64,000 bases of DNA, taken from the NCBI GenBank assembly GCA_016714535.1, contig JADKDR010000014.1, forward strand, positions 62,001 to 126,000. The letters are read 5' to 3'. Made by a program: the position numbers and the translations under genes. Of this stretch, positions 1 to 9,900 are shown piece by piece. A model generated the notes under the pieces. The model was not told the DNA's origin, made no database searches, and worked only from the letters and a program-made list of their open reading frames with translations. Source of the stretch: Bacteroidota bacterium. GTDB lineage: Bacteria > Bacteroidota > Bacteroidia > AKYH767-A > OLB10. How positions within the stretch are numbered: the stretch's first letter is position 1; every line of letters begins with the position of its first letter.

Positions 1-592
1 CTGTCATTGAGCTTACATGTAATTTTTCGTAAATCTTTTTCATGTGAGCACGCACCGTATCGTACGTAATATTTAACTTGTCCGAAATCATTTTGTATGA
101 TAGACCATCTACTAAAAGTGATAGTACTTCTTTTTCGCGCAAGCTTAAATTAAAATCTTCTTTTTGCGGTTCTTGAAACTGTAATAATACTTTGCGTGCA
201 ATGCTGGGTGTCATGGGGGCACCACCGGTATATACTTCGCGTATGGCCTGTAGTATATTTTTAGGATCTGTATTTTTTAAAATATATCCTGCTGCTCCCG
301 CTTTTATAGCAGCAAAAACTTTTTCATCATCATCAAATACAGTTTGCATTAATATCTGAACAGTAGGGAATGTTTTACGTATAAGTTTTACGCCTTCTAT
401 TCCATTCATACCAGGCATGTCAATATCCATAATCACTACATCGGGTTTTGTTTGTTGAATGTTAGTAATTACATCAATGCAGTTTGCATACGATGCTAAA
501 AGGTCGAAATCTCCGGCATCTTCCAGCAACATTGCAATGGAATCTCGTAGCATTTCGTTATCATCAAAAAGAACAACTTTTATTCCGCTCAT
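1..592 (-). CDS. NarL/FixJ-type response regulator (C-terminus cut by window edge)
   Basis: Two-component response regulator read from ATG at 592 and running off base 1. About 197 codons are visible. The N-terminus is a receiver domain: the acidic pair D10-D11 (VVLFDDNE) and the phospho-acceptor D56 in VVIMDIDMPG are clear, with a late Lys in YILKN. The C-terminus is a LuxR-type helix-turn-helix (LREKEVLSLLVDGLSYK, then TYDTVRAHMKKIYEKL), truncated about a dozen residues before the usual end. It lies 116 bases downstream of a sensor kinase on the same strand, so the two probably form one signalling operon in which the kinase phosphorylates D56 and the HTH binds promoters. The targets cannot be told from this sequence. 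Confidence 0.93.
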   Translation of the reverse strand, partial: MSGIKVVLFDDNEMLRDSIAMLLEDAGDFDLLASYANCIDVITNIQQTKPDVVIMDIDMPGMNGIEGVKLIRKTFPTVQILMQTVFDDDEKVFAAIKAGAAGYILKNTDPKNILQAIREVYTGGAPMTPSIARKVLLQFQEPQKEDFNLSLREKEVLSLLVDGLSYKMISDKLNITYDTVRAHMKKIYEKLHVSSMT

Positions 593-708
593 GGTTTAGA
601 ATATAGATTGACGCAAAATTGTACTAACTTCATTAAAAGTAATATTACCAAATATGGTAGTTTTTTCTTAGTCAGATAACTCGCCTTCACTCGGTATTGC
701 TTTTATAA

Positions 709-2493
709 TCAAATACTAACAGTCAATTCAATTTTAACGCCTTCGTTCAGCGAGGACGTAACGTAAAAACGTGCTTTAATTTCTTCTGCCCTTGCTTTCA
801 TGTTTTTTAAACCGTTGCCGTTGTAAGCCACAACATTATCGGTGTCGAATCCGATTCCATTATCTAATATTTCCAAGCACAATTTATTTTCTTTCACCTT
901 AGCTATAACTTGCACTGTTGAAGCTTCAGAGTATTTCACTATATTGTTAATTGCTTCTTTATATATCAGAAAAATGTTTTTTCGATGCACGGGTGCAATG
1001 GTTGTGCTTTTTTCTTCATTATCAATATCAAACTCAAATAGAATTCCTTTTGGTGTAAGCATCATGGCTGCAAATGCCATCATGCGGTTTTTAAGTTGTT
1101 CAAAGTTTTCGTTGTTGGGGTTTAAGCTCCACACAATGTCGCTCATTTTTTCAATCAACTCGCGCGATGCTGCTCCAATTTTTTGCAGTACTTCTGTTTC
1201 GTTTCCATTTTTTGCGGCACGGTTTTTTGCCACTTCGCTGTATACAGAAATACTGCTGAGTGTGCTGCCCATATCATCATGTAACTCGCGACTTATTCGT
1301 AAGCGCTCATTTAATAACAATTGCTGATTTTCTATTTCTTTATTTTTGCGGTAACGGTAAAAGCCATATCCTCCAATAAGTAACACAACAAAAATTCCTG
1401 CTAACGAAAAATTGCGAATGATTTTTTGTTTTTGAATTTCGGCTGATGCCAAAGCTTGCTTTTTATCCTGTTCAGCTTTGGTTACTGCTTCCTTTTTAAC
1501 AAAGTCGTATTGCATTTGATTCTTTTCAATATTAATTCTGTATTCAATATCTACAACACTATCGTTATATGCATGATAAAGTTTAAAATGGTGATATGCA
1601 TCTTTATAATTTCCTTCAAGACTATCTAATTTGCTTAGCTGTAAATAACTGTACCGAATAGAAGGTTTAACCTTTAGGTCCTGGTACATATCAAGACTTT
1701 TTTTTAAATTAATTTTCGAGTTTTTATAGTCTTTTTTCTCAAGAAATATTTTAGCCTGAATTTCGTACACATCTGCTATGATGTATCTATACTGGTGTAA
1801 TGCGCTTAGACGCAATGTAGTATCACAAAATCTAAATGCTGTAGCATAGTTTCCTAATGCTGCATAAATGGATGCTATTCGTTTATACGATTGCGCTAGT
1901 TCGTAATTGTCTGAATAGCGTTTAGCAAGTTCAATAGTTTGATTGTAGTAATACATGGCACTATCATATTGCTCCATATCCATATATACCTTACCTATGT
2001 TACTTAGTGGGTAGGCTAATTTTTTATAGTCCTTTATCGCCTTAAAAATATTGGCAGATTTTTGCAAGTTCTCAAAGGCAAGTTTGTTTTCATGTATGGT
2101 TACATATAAGTTTCCTATATGGTTGTAGCTGCTTGCAATCCTACCACTATCATTAATTTTTTCGCTGAGAGCTAATGCTTGTTCATATTGGAGTTTTGCT
2201 TCAAAGTATTTGCCGTTATTTTTTAACAGCCTTCCATCTACAAAATAGTAATCAATTATTCCCTCTTGATAATTCAACCTTTTAGCCAACAAATAGGATT
2301 GCCCTAAATAGAATTCCGAATTTTTATAATCCGTAGTTTCATAATACTTGCGTGCAATTTCTAGTAATATTTTGGATCCTGTGGTATCATCTTTTGAAAT
2401 TGATAAAACGTTAAGCAAGGAGTCAATTATTTTGTCTTGCGATTTTACTGAAACCGAAAAGAGAAAAAGTATAATTGCAAAAGCTAATCTCAT
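709..2493 (-). CDS. TPR-containing sensor histidine kinase (HisKA_3/NarX-like)
   Basis: 594 residues. A signal-like hydrophobic N-terminus (1-18) precedes a periplasmic region of tandem TPR units (about 60-310, with repeats such as SYNHIGNLY, PLSNIGKVY and SYKRIASIY). A coiled stretch rich in K/E/Q (315-358) and one membrane helix (362-380) lead to a cytoplasmic kinase. The H-box RISRELHDDMGSTLSS puts the phospho-accepting His at 405. An ATPase N-box-like NNIVKYSEAS and a G1 motif LDNGIGFD follow, ending with NGNGLKNMKARAEE. This is the HisKA_3/HATPase_c arrangement that pairs with NarL-type regulators, and such a regulator follows it. The sensed signal is unknown. TPRs in place of a small-molecule sensor domain suggest a protein ligand or self-association, which is inference. 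Confidence 0.92.
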   Translation of the reverse strand: MRLAFAIILFLFSVSVKSQDKIIDSLLNVLSISKDDTTGSKILLEIARKYYETTDYKNSEFYLGQSYLLAKRLNYQEGIIDYYFVDGRLLKNNGKYFEAKLQYEQALALSEKINDSGRIASSYNHIGNLYVTIHENKLAFENLQKSANIFKAIKDYKKLAYPLSNIGKVYMDMEQYDSAMYYYNQTIELAKRYSDNYELAQSYKRIASIYAALGNYATAFRFCDTTLRLSALHQYRYIIADVYEIQAKIFLEKKDYKNSKINLKKSLDMYQDLKVKPSIRYSYLQLSKLDSLEGNYKDAYHHFKLYHAYNDSVVDIEYRINIEKNQMQYDFVKKEAVTKAEQDKKQALASAEIQKQKIIRNFSLAGIFVVLLIGGYGFYRYRKNKEIENQQLLLNERLRISRELHDDMGSTLSSISVYSEVAKNRAAKNGNETEVLQKIGAASRELIEKMSDIVWSLNPNNENFEQLKNRMMAFAAMMLTPKGILFEFDIDNEEKSTTIAPVHRKNIFLIYKEAINNIVKYSEASTVQVIAKVKENKLCLEILDNGIGFDTDNVVAYNGNGLKNMKARAEEIKARFYVTSSLNEGVKIELTVSI

Positions 2494-3428
2494 GTTTTGG
2501 TTTTTAAGTTACAACTAAGTTAATTTTGGTTTTCAAATTATGCCTTTTTGTGATTGAGTTTGTTATCGCATTTGATAGCACAGCGGTTGCAAATTTGGCT
2601 GTAGTAATAAAAGGAACTAATTTCTTGATGGTAATTTTGTTTTAAGAAAAATTAAAAATTTATGGATAGCTGAAAAGTGCAGAAAGTAACCTATTCAGTA
2701 AAAATGACCAATAACCTAATTACATGTGTTGTTTCAAAAGCAAATATAAGTTTATTGGGGTTGCATTACCAAATCGTGTTAGCTATATTTTTTGTTTTTC
2801 TCGTTAAGGTCACTTTATGTATAGTGATAACAAGCAACTGCTCAATGAAAACGGTAAAGTATTTAGGCATTTGAACCGGTGTTGCCGCACGATGAATAAG
2901 CATGGAAGCATTGCCTTTCAAAAGACCATAACCAAGAAAGAAAATTTGATTAATCTTTTTAAATAGGGTTTTGCTGTAAATCCTCTTAGGGCATAAGAAG
3001 CTATTAGCGAGTTGCTGCATTATTAATTTATAAAAAACTCAATAATAAAGAAGGCCTATGTTACGCCCTCAACTTTTTTCTAACGCAATCAAAAAGGTAA
3101 TTGAAACCAGTGAAACAAATAGAACAGTTCATATTTTATTAAAGAGAACAAAATGACTTAGTATGGAATGAACTTTACAAACATTGCAAAATAATCGGCA
3201 ACATAGAATACGCTCAGTTGCCTTAATGCCGCATAGCTTCCGCACGATTTGCAATTGGCTAACCAGAAGTACATAGCTTTTCAATGCTAGTGCACATTTC
3301 CACTTTACTCAACTGAGTATTTTAAAATGGATTGCTTATGCTACCTAAATAGAAAATAAGCATCAATAGCAAAGAAGAAACTCTTACTTGCCAAAAAAAT
3401 ATTGGGGTCAATCAACATTCCTGTCAAA
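2494..3428. other. Gene-poor intergenic stretch (~0.93 kb)
   Basis: No convincing gene, RNA or mobile element is visible. Short open frames on both strands (65 and 84 codons) overlap each other and lack recognisable motifs or a credible ribosome binding site. It separates the two-component operon from the ribosomal operon. Promoters for the kinase presumably lie near the left end, but no clean TAnnTTTG box was found there. Confidence 0.5.
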
Positions 3429-3458
3429 AACAAAAGCCCAAAGAAAATTCTTTGGACC
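3429..3458 (-). terminator. Rho-independent terminator after tsf
   Basis: On the minus strand the sequence reads CCAAAGAATTTTCTTTGG, followed by GCTTTTGTTTTT. This is an 8-bp inverted repeat (3438-3445 with 3448-3455) and a U-rich tail. It begins about 33 bases beyond the tsf stop codon and closes the ribosomal operon. Confidence 0.8.
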
Positions 3459-3490
3459 TTATTTATTCTAAATAATAAACGTAGGTATTA

Positions 3491-4330
3491 TTATCCAATC
3501 TGAACACGCTTCATAGCGCTTATTGTAAGATCTTTGTCAATGGAGGTTAAGTATTGACGCACCGTTTGCTTATCTTCCTTAATATATGCTTGATTGAGCA
3601 ATGTTGACTCCTGATAAAATTTATTTAACTTGCCTTGCGCAATTTTTTCAACCATTTCTTCGGGCTTACCTTCATTACGGGCTACATCGCGTCCTATTTC
3701 TAATTCACGCTCAAGCATTTTGGTATCTACATCGCCTTTGTCAATGGCCACAGGGTTCATTGCTGCAGTTTGCATGGCAACATTTCGTGCTATATCATCT
3801 ATATTGGCTACATCAGCTTTACTTACTCCAATCATAGCAGCTAATTTGTTTCCAGGATGATTATAAACAATAACCCTTGGGGCTGATATTCTTTCGTAAG
3901 AAGATATTTCAAGCTTCTCGCCAATTTTTCCTATCATATCAAACAAGCGGTCGTTAACCGTTGCGTCACCAAGTTTTAGAGCTTTCACTTCATCTGCTGA
4001 GTTACAGTCGTTCTGCATTGCCAGGGTTAAAATTTCTTCGGCAAAATTTACAAACTCCTGATTTTTGGCCACAAAGTCTGTTTCGCTATTTAGGGCTATC
4101 ACATAGCCCTTAGTATTGTCTTCGCTGGTTTTAGCAATTACATAACCCTCTTTAGCTTCGCGGTCGCTGCGATTGGCGGCTACCTTTTGTCCTTTTTTTC
4201 TCAAATAATCAATGGCTTGTTCAAAATCACCATTGGCTTCGGTTAGGGCCTTTTTGCAATCCATCATTCCTGCCCCTGTTTGTTGGCGCAATTTGTTTAC
4301 ATCTGCTGCGCTTATTGTTACTGTCGACAT
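3491..4330 (-). CDS. tsf: Translation elongation factor Ts
   Basis: 279 residues, usual length for Bacteroidota EF-Ts. It is the nucleotide exchange factor that releases GDP from EF-Tu in the cytoplasm. The N-terminal UBA-like domain (about 1-45) carries the diagnostic LRQQTGAGMMDCKKAL motif. The core contains SETDFVAKN (about 80-90), the loop that contacts EF-Tu. The C-terminal half has HPGNKLAAMIGV and EMVEKIAQGKLNKFY, both typical. It is the last gene of rplM-rpsI-rpsB-tsf. A hairpin with a U-tract lies between rpsB and tsf, so tsf output may be set partly by readthrough. Confidence 0.98.
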   Translation of the reverse strand: MSTVTISAADVNKLRQQTGAGMMDCKKALTEANGDFEQAIDYLRKKGQKVAANRSDREAKEGYVIAKTSEDNTKGYVIALNSETDFVAKNQEFVNFAEEILTLAMQNDCNSADEVKALKLGDATVNDRLFDMIGKIGEKLEISSYERISAPRVIVYNHPGNKLAAMIGVSKADVANIDDIARNVAMQTAAMNPVAIDKGDVDTKMLERELEIGRDVARNEGKPEEMVEKIAQGKLNKFYQESTLLNQAYIKEDKQTVRQYLTSIDKDLTISAMKRVQIG

Positions 4331-4373
4331 CTTTTGATTTTTTTTATATGTTTAATTTATTCCCTTATAAAAC

Positions 4374-4398
4374 AAAAGACGGAGGGAATTCCGTCTTT
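4374..4398 (-). terminator. Hairpin with U-tract between rpsB and tsf (possible attenuator)
   Basis: Minus-strand sequence AAAGACGG - 8-base loop - CCGTCTTT, then TTGTTTT. The arms are 4391-4398 and 4375-4382. It lies inside the 128-base gap between the rpsB stop and the tsf start. The form is that of an intrinsic terminator, but tsf follows immediately, so partial readthrough (attenuation) or processing is more likely than full termination. The function is inferred. Confidence 0.65.
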
Positions 4399-4458
4399 CG
4401 ATATGTGTTATTCGATTTCCGGATTGAATAATTTTAAGCCGGATATTGCCTCTGCGGC

Positions 4459-5277
4459 TTATTTTTTTCTGCGTGGACGGCCACTTTTTTTGCCACCTTC
4501 TTCATCTCCGGCAACAGCCATTTCGCCACTTTCATTTCCTGCTGCTTCCTGTTCTGCTAGTTCACGTTCTTTATCCGCATCGCGGTCAACCTTGCGCTCT
4601 GCCAATCCTTCTTCTATCGCTTTAATCATTACGTCAATAATTAATGCAATTGATTTTGATGCATCATCATTGGCCGGAATTGGAAAGTCGATAAGCGTAG
4701 GATCAGTATTGGTATCGCATATAGCAATAGTAGGTATGTTTAGTCTGCGAGCTTCACTTATTGCAATGTGTTCTTTAACAATATCCACCACAAATAAGGC
4801 AGCTGGCAAACGGCTCATATCGCTTATGCTTCCGATAAATTTTTCCATCTTAGCTTTTTGACGTGAAATCTGAAGTTTTTCTTTTTTAGAGATTACATCA
4901 AAAGTTCCATCAGTTACCATCTTATCAAAATTGCCTAATTTCTTAACAGATTTTCTCTGTGTAGCAAAATTAGTTAGCATTCCTCCAGGCCAGCGTTCAA
5001 CAATAAAAGGCATATTTACCGACTTGGCTCCATTAGCAACTAAATCTTTAGCTTGCTTTTTGGTTGCAACAAATAGAATTTTCTTGCCTGATTTCGCAAT
5101 TTGCTTGATGGCCGAAGCAGCTTCTTCCAACTTAGCCATTGTTTTATTAAGGTCTATTATATGGATACCGTTACGCTCTATAAAAATATAGGGCGCCATT
5201 TTTGGGTTCCATTTTCTTTTCAAATGCCCAAAGTGTACCCCGGCATCTAATAATTGGTCATGTTTGATATTCAACAT
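4459..5277 (-). CDS. rpsB: 30S ribosomal protein S2
   Basis: 272 residues. The signature N-terminus LLDAGVHFGHLKRKWNPKM and the internal AICDTNTDPTLIDFPIPANDDASKSI identify S2, which binds 16S rRNA and recruits S1 in many bacteria. The conserved core ends near residue 230. The remaining ~40 residues form a charged, low-complexity tail, first acidic (ELAEQEAAGNESGE) and then basic (KKSGRPRRKK). Such tails are variable between lineages. The gene is third in the operon, 42 bases after rpsI. Confidence 0.98.
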   Translation of the reverse strand: MLNIKHDQLLDAGVHFGHLKRKWNPKMAPYIFIERNGIHIIDLNKTMAKLEEAASAIKQIAKSGKKILFVATKKQAKDLVANGAKSVNMPFIVERWPGGMLTNFATQRKSVKKLGNFDKMVTDGTFDVISKKEKLQISRQKAKMEKFIGSISDMSRLPAALFVVDIVKEHIAISEARRLNIPTIAICDTNTDPTLIDFPIPANDDASKSIALIIDVMIKAIEEGLAERKVDRDADKERELAEQEAAGNESGEMAVAGDEEGGKKSGRPRRKK

Positions 5278-5319
5278 TGGATAATTTCTTGTTTTTTTGT
5301 TATTAATATAGTGACAAGA

Positions 5320-5706
5320 TTAACGCTTAGAGAATTGGAAGCGCTTACGGGCTTTCTTTTGTCCCGGCTTCTTACGTTCAACCATGCGAGGATCCCGTGT
5401 TAGTAAGCCATTTGATTTTAATGCTGGTCGAAACTCAGGATTAACCTGACATAAAGCACGGGCCATCGCTTGTCTGATAGCTTCTGCTTGTCCAGTAATT
5501 CCGCCACCATGCACATTTACCACTGCATCAAACTGATCCTTGGTTTGTGAAACTTCAAAAGCCTGAGTTATTTTATGATGTAAAACATCGGTCTTAAAAT
5601 AAGCTTTATAGTCTTGATTATTAACGTGTATCACTCCTGTTCCCGGTTTCAAATAAATACGGGCAACAGCGGTTTTACGTCTTCCTATTTTATGTGTGAT
5701 TTCCAT
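5320..5706 (-). CDS. rpsI: 30S ribosomal protein S9
   Basis: 128 residues, normal size. The N-terminus IGRRKTAVARIYLKPGTG, the central VHGGGITGQAEAIRQAMARAL and the C-terminal LTRDPRMVERKKPGQKKARKRFQFSKR are diagnostic of uS9, whose basic tail reaches the P-site tRNA. The terminal KR expected for S9 is intact. It starts 6 bases after rplM, the conserved L13-S9 pair, so the two are cotranscribed and probably translationally coupled. Confidence 0.98.
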   Translation of the reverse strand: MEITHKIGRRKTAVARIYLKPGTGVIHVNNQDYKAYFKTDVLHHKITQAFEVSQTKDQFDAVVNVHGGGITGQAEAIRQAMARALCQVNPEFRPALKSNGLLTRDPRMVERKKPGQKKARKRFQFSKR

Positions 5707-5712
5707 ATTCTG

Positions 5713-6156
5713 TTAAAAAGTTACTGTTTTAGGTTGCTGGGCTGCATGTGGATGCTCTGAACCAGCATAAATGTATAGGTTGCGCTTAATAGCATCACCC
5801 AATTTGGTTTTCGGAAGCATACCATGAATGGCATATTCTAATATCCGTGTGGGATGAGTTTTCAACAACATCTTTGGTGAAGCAAAGCGTTGACCTCCCG
5901 GATAACCGGTATGTCTTACATATTCTTTGTCTTCTGTTTTGGCTCCGGTAAAACGAACTTTCTCGGCATTAATTATTATTACATAATCACCGGTATCGCT
6001 ATTTGGAGTAAACGAGGGCTTATGCTTGCCTCTCAGTATTTTCGCTACTTCTGAGCTTAATCTACCTACAACCATATTCTCGGCATCTACCAGAACCCAC
6101 CCTTTTTGAGCGTTTTCTTTATTTACTGATTTGGTCTTATAACTTAATGTATCCAC
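5713..6156 (-). CDS. rplM: 50S ribosomal protein L13
   Basis: 147 residues. The family pattern WVLVDAENMVVGRLSSEVAKILRGKHK, GDYVIIINAEKVRFTGAK and VRHTGYPGG is complete, with a C-terminal YAGSEHPHAAQQP. L13 is an early-assembling 23S rRNA-binding protein. It is the first gene of the operon, and a good Bacteroidota promoter (TTG-N20-TACTTTTG) lies just upstream, giving a predicted leader of about 20 bases. The neighbour on the other side (6602) is transcribed divergently. Confidence 0.98.
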   Translation of the reverse strand: MDTLSYKTKSVNKENAQKGWVLVDAENMVVGRLSSEVAKILRGKHKPSFTPNSDTGDYVIIINAEKVRFTGAKTEDKEYVRHTGYPGGQRFASPKMLLKTHPTRILEYAIHGMLPKTKLGDAIKRNLYIYAGSEHPHAAQQPKTVTF

Positions 6157-6183
6157 AATAGTTTATTTTTATAAAAAGGAGCG

Positions 6184-6214
6184 CAAAAGTATGTTATTAT
6201 ATTCAAGTATGCAA
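6184..6214 (-). promoter_or_regulatory. Promoter of the rplM-rpsI-rpsB-tsf operon
   Basis: On the minus strand a -33 TTG (6212-6214) is followed by 20 bases and the -7 box TACTTTTG (6184-6191), a full match to the Bacteroidota consensus TAnnTTTG. The box ends 27 bases before the L13 start codon. Confidence 0.65.
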
Positions 6215-6601
6215 TAGTTATAAAAAAAACTTTTAAGACGTGTTTCGTATTGTACGTGTTTGAGATTGCTCACGCTTTCGGAATCTCGGAATTAAATTTC
6301 TAGACGTAAGAGAATGCTAACTGAATCCGCACCCATTTACTCATCAGTGGGCTTGTAATTTGACCCTTAAATGCAAAGTTATTGACAGGGTGTTAATTCT
6401 AATTGTTAATTATTTAAACTATTAATTTACAATTACTTGTGAAAGGAGCCGAAATATTTATGGTATTATTTTTGGGAGTATGCGAAGATTAAATTGATTT
6501 TCTTTAAATTGTGCCCAATTGTAGCCTAGTGTCTTTGGGTATTGGCTTTCAATCAGTTTAAGCCCCTGTCGAAATTATTTAAATAATTAATTTTTTACGA
6601 A
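6215..6601. other. Divergent intergenic region between rplM and the adhesin locus
   Basis: About 390 bases between divergent operons, with no gene seen. A TATTTTTG -7-type box at 6467-6474 points toward the adhesin locus, but a well-spaced -33 TTG is missing (the nearest, at 6437-6439, is 27 bases away). It is therefore only a weak promoter candidate. Confidence 0.4.
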
Positions 6602-6946
6602 ATGATTAAAATTTTACGCTTTTTCTTATTCACTTGCCTTATGTTGGCTTCCATGGTATTGTCTATTCCATCACAAGCGCAACAGAATGTAGCAACGGTT
6701 TCTGTTATCAGTCATAATGCTGCCGAATACCATTTGCAAATTACCTCGCATACCTTATTTCAAAAGTTCGAAGCTGTTTCTCCCGCAACTTTGCAAAAGA
6801 AGTTTTCGCAAATTGACGGGTTCACTATGATTGCCAGACCTAAGCAAGATGTTTTTGAAATAAAAATTGATAAACAAAATGCGCCATTGATTTTACAAAA
6901 GTATTTTGCTTTGACACCGCTGCAAATTGCAGCACTTCCTAAATAA
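6602..6946 (+). CDS. Small secreted protein of unknown function
   Basis: 114 residues. The signal peptide MIKILRFFLFTCLMLASMVLS...SQAQ (about 1-27) ends at an AQ-type cleavage site usual in Bacteroidota. The mature part is about 87 residues without cysteine, and I recognise no family. It stands 50 bases upstream of the giant adhesin on the same strand, with no terminator between, so cotranscription is likely. A role as accessory protein for the adhesin is possible but is only inferred from position. Confidence 0.65.
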   Translation: MIKILRFFLFTCLMLASMVLSIPSQAQQNVATVSVISHNAAEYHLQITSHTLFQKFEAVSPATLQKKFSQIDGFTMIARPKQDVFEIKIDKQNAPLILQKYFALTPLQIAALPK

Positions 6947-6996
6947 CCCCAATTACACGAAATAGAAAACAACGAATCCTTTTAAAAAAGAAGATT

Positions 6997-9900
6997 ATGG
7001 TTAGAAAATTTTTACTCTTATTAATTTTTTCAGGAATAATTTCAGCTGGAAAGATACAATCACAGTGCGCAATTCTTGGCGCTAAGACTGTAACGCTCAT
7101 TTCCGGATCAGGAAGTGGAACTTCCATAAATCCTTATACTGCCGGAAGTGTGATTTCTGTATGCATTACAGTAGATTCGGTTTTCGAAGCTAATACGAAT
7201 TGGTTGCATGGAGTTTATCTAATTGGTGTTCCAGCTGGCTCAATAGTTAATCCCGGCACGCCAGTGCCAGGCTCAGTTTGGATTTGGGACGCTTCTGGTT
7301 GCAATGGCAGACCAAAGGGATGGTACTTTGATGAGGATGCGGATGGCGACCCATGCAATAACTTTGGGGATGACCCTTGTGGGGATGACCCTGCTGGTCC
7401 TTGTGGCCGACAATTTTGCTTTAACATTACTTTGCCAATAACACCCGGAAACTCGCAACTTATGGTTAAAACTACGGGCGATGGAACAACTGGCAGTTGG
7501 ACTGATGCTGGTTGTGATGACCCGGCTGTTAATGTTGGTTCACAAATATTTTTTGGCGCTACAGTTTCTTGTCCAACACTTACAATTGCACCCAATGTTA
7601 CAATTACTAATAACTCATGTGGCTTAGGCTGTGCCCCAATAAGAACAGGAACCATTAATATTTCTAATGCAGGGTGTCCTTCAGGTTCAACCTTGCGCTG
7701 GTTTACTTCTGCTAGCACCACAACTGGAGGTGTTACCACAACGCCTACCTACGCTGCAGGCCAATCGTATCATGCACGTTGTGTTTGTGATGCTGATAAT
7801 TCGATTATTAGCCCGGTTACTACAATTACAGCTGCAGCTCAATGTCCTCCTGATAATACAGGACCAACTATTTCATGCCCTTCCAATGCTACTATCTCAG
7901 GATGTTTTGCAACTCAGGCTGATGCAGTTAATGCACTTCCGGCTCCAGACACCAGTCTTGTTACAGCTTCCGACCTTAACGGACCAGTTGTAAAAACACA
8001 CGTGGGCGATGCCAATCCAATTAATACCAATGGATGTCAGTATATTGTTCAAAGAACTTATAGAGCTACGGATATTTGCAATAATTTTTCTGAATGTAAT
8101 CAGATTTTTACGGTTTATTTTGGTTGTATTTTCAATAACAGTTGCATGTCAACTAGCAATAGCCGTTGTGTAGCTCCCTTTAATGGATCAGCCTTAGTTT
8201 CAACCGACATGACTAATCCTACTTACCTCTGGAGTAACGGAGCCTCAACTTCAACAGTAACTGGTTTGGCAGGTGGAACATATACTGTTACTATTACAGA
8301 CGGCATTTCTGGATGCACAAACACTTGCTCTTCGGTGGTTGCAAATGCAACAAGCACCCCAACTGTTACTTGTTCGGCTACCCCAAACACAAATTGTGTA
8401 AATAGTAATGGAACAGCTTCAGCCAATGCTTCAGGAGTTTCCTATTTTTGGAACACTGGTGCAATTACCTCAACTGTCGCTAATTTATCAGCCGGAACTT
8501 ATACAGTAACAGTAACAGATAACACAACCGGATGTACATCAACCTGTGAGGCAGTTGTAGGATCAAGTGCATCAAGCCCAACCGTAAGTTGTTCATCAAC
8601 GGATAATACGAATTGTACAACGCCAAATGGAACCGCCACTGCCACCGCAACCAATGTAAGTTACTTATGGAGCAATGGAGAAACCAGTGCAAGCATCAGC
8701 GGCTTAAGTGCCGGAGTATACACGGTAACAGTAACCGACCTGAGCACAGGATGTACTGCTACCTGCGCTTCCACCGTAAGTGACAACACAAGTAATCCAG
8801 CGGTAAGTTGTTCATCGACTGATAATAGTAGTTGCATCAACGCTAACGGCACTGCATCCGCCACCGCAACCAATGTAAGTTACTTATGGAGCAATGGAGA
8901 AACCAGTGCAAGCATCAGCGGCTTAAGTGCCGGAGTATATACGGTAACAGTAACCGACCTGAGCACAGGATGCACCGCAACATGCACAAGCAATGTTGCA
9001 AGTAATACAAGCAACCCACTAGTAACCTGCAGCGCAACCGATAATACCAATTGCAGTGGAGCCGGCAATGGAACGGCCGCAGCTACTGCTTCGGGCGTAA
9101 GCTATCAATGGAGCGGTGGAGAGACTACATCAAGTATCAGCGGTTTATCAGCCGGAACTTATACAGTAACAGTAACAGATAACACAACCGGATGTACATC
9201 AACCTGTGAGGCAGTTGTAGGATCAAGTGCATCAAGCCCAACCGTAAGTTGTTCATCAACCGATAATACAAATTGTACCGCACCGAATGGAACTGCGACC
9301 GCCACCGCAACCAATGTAAGTTACTTATGGAGCAATGGAGAAACCAGTGCAAACATCAGCGGCTTAAGTGCCGGAGTATATACGGTAACAGTAACTGACC
9401 TGAGCACAGGTTGCACTGCTACCTGCGCTTCCACCGTAAGTGACAACACAAGTAATCCAGCGGTAAGTTGTTCATCGACTGATAATAGTAGTTGCACCAA
9501 CGCTAACGGCACTGCATCCGCCACCGCAACCAATGTAAGTTACTTATGGAGCAATGGAGAAACCAGTGCAAGCATCAGCGGCTTAAGTGCCGGAGTATAT
9601 ACGGTAACAGTAACCGACCTGAGCACAGGATGCACTGCAACATGCACAAGCAATGTTGCAATTAATACAAGCAACCCACTAGTAACCTGCAGCGCAACCG
9701 ATAATACCAATTGCAGTGGAGCCGGCAATGGAACGGCCGCAGCTACTGCTTCGGGCGTAAGCTATCAATGGAGCGGTGGAGAGACTACATCAAGTATCAG
9801 CGGTTTATCAGCCGGAACTTATACAGTAACAGTAACAGATAACACAACCGGATGTACATCAACCTGTGAGGCAGTTGTAGGATCAAGTGCATCAAGCCCA

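Noticed and set aside
2677..3020. Overlapping short open frames on both strands (65 and 84 codons) in the gap before tsf
   Set aside because: No motif, no signal peptide, no good ribosome binding site, and the two overlap each other; most likely non-coding.
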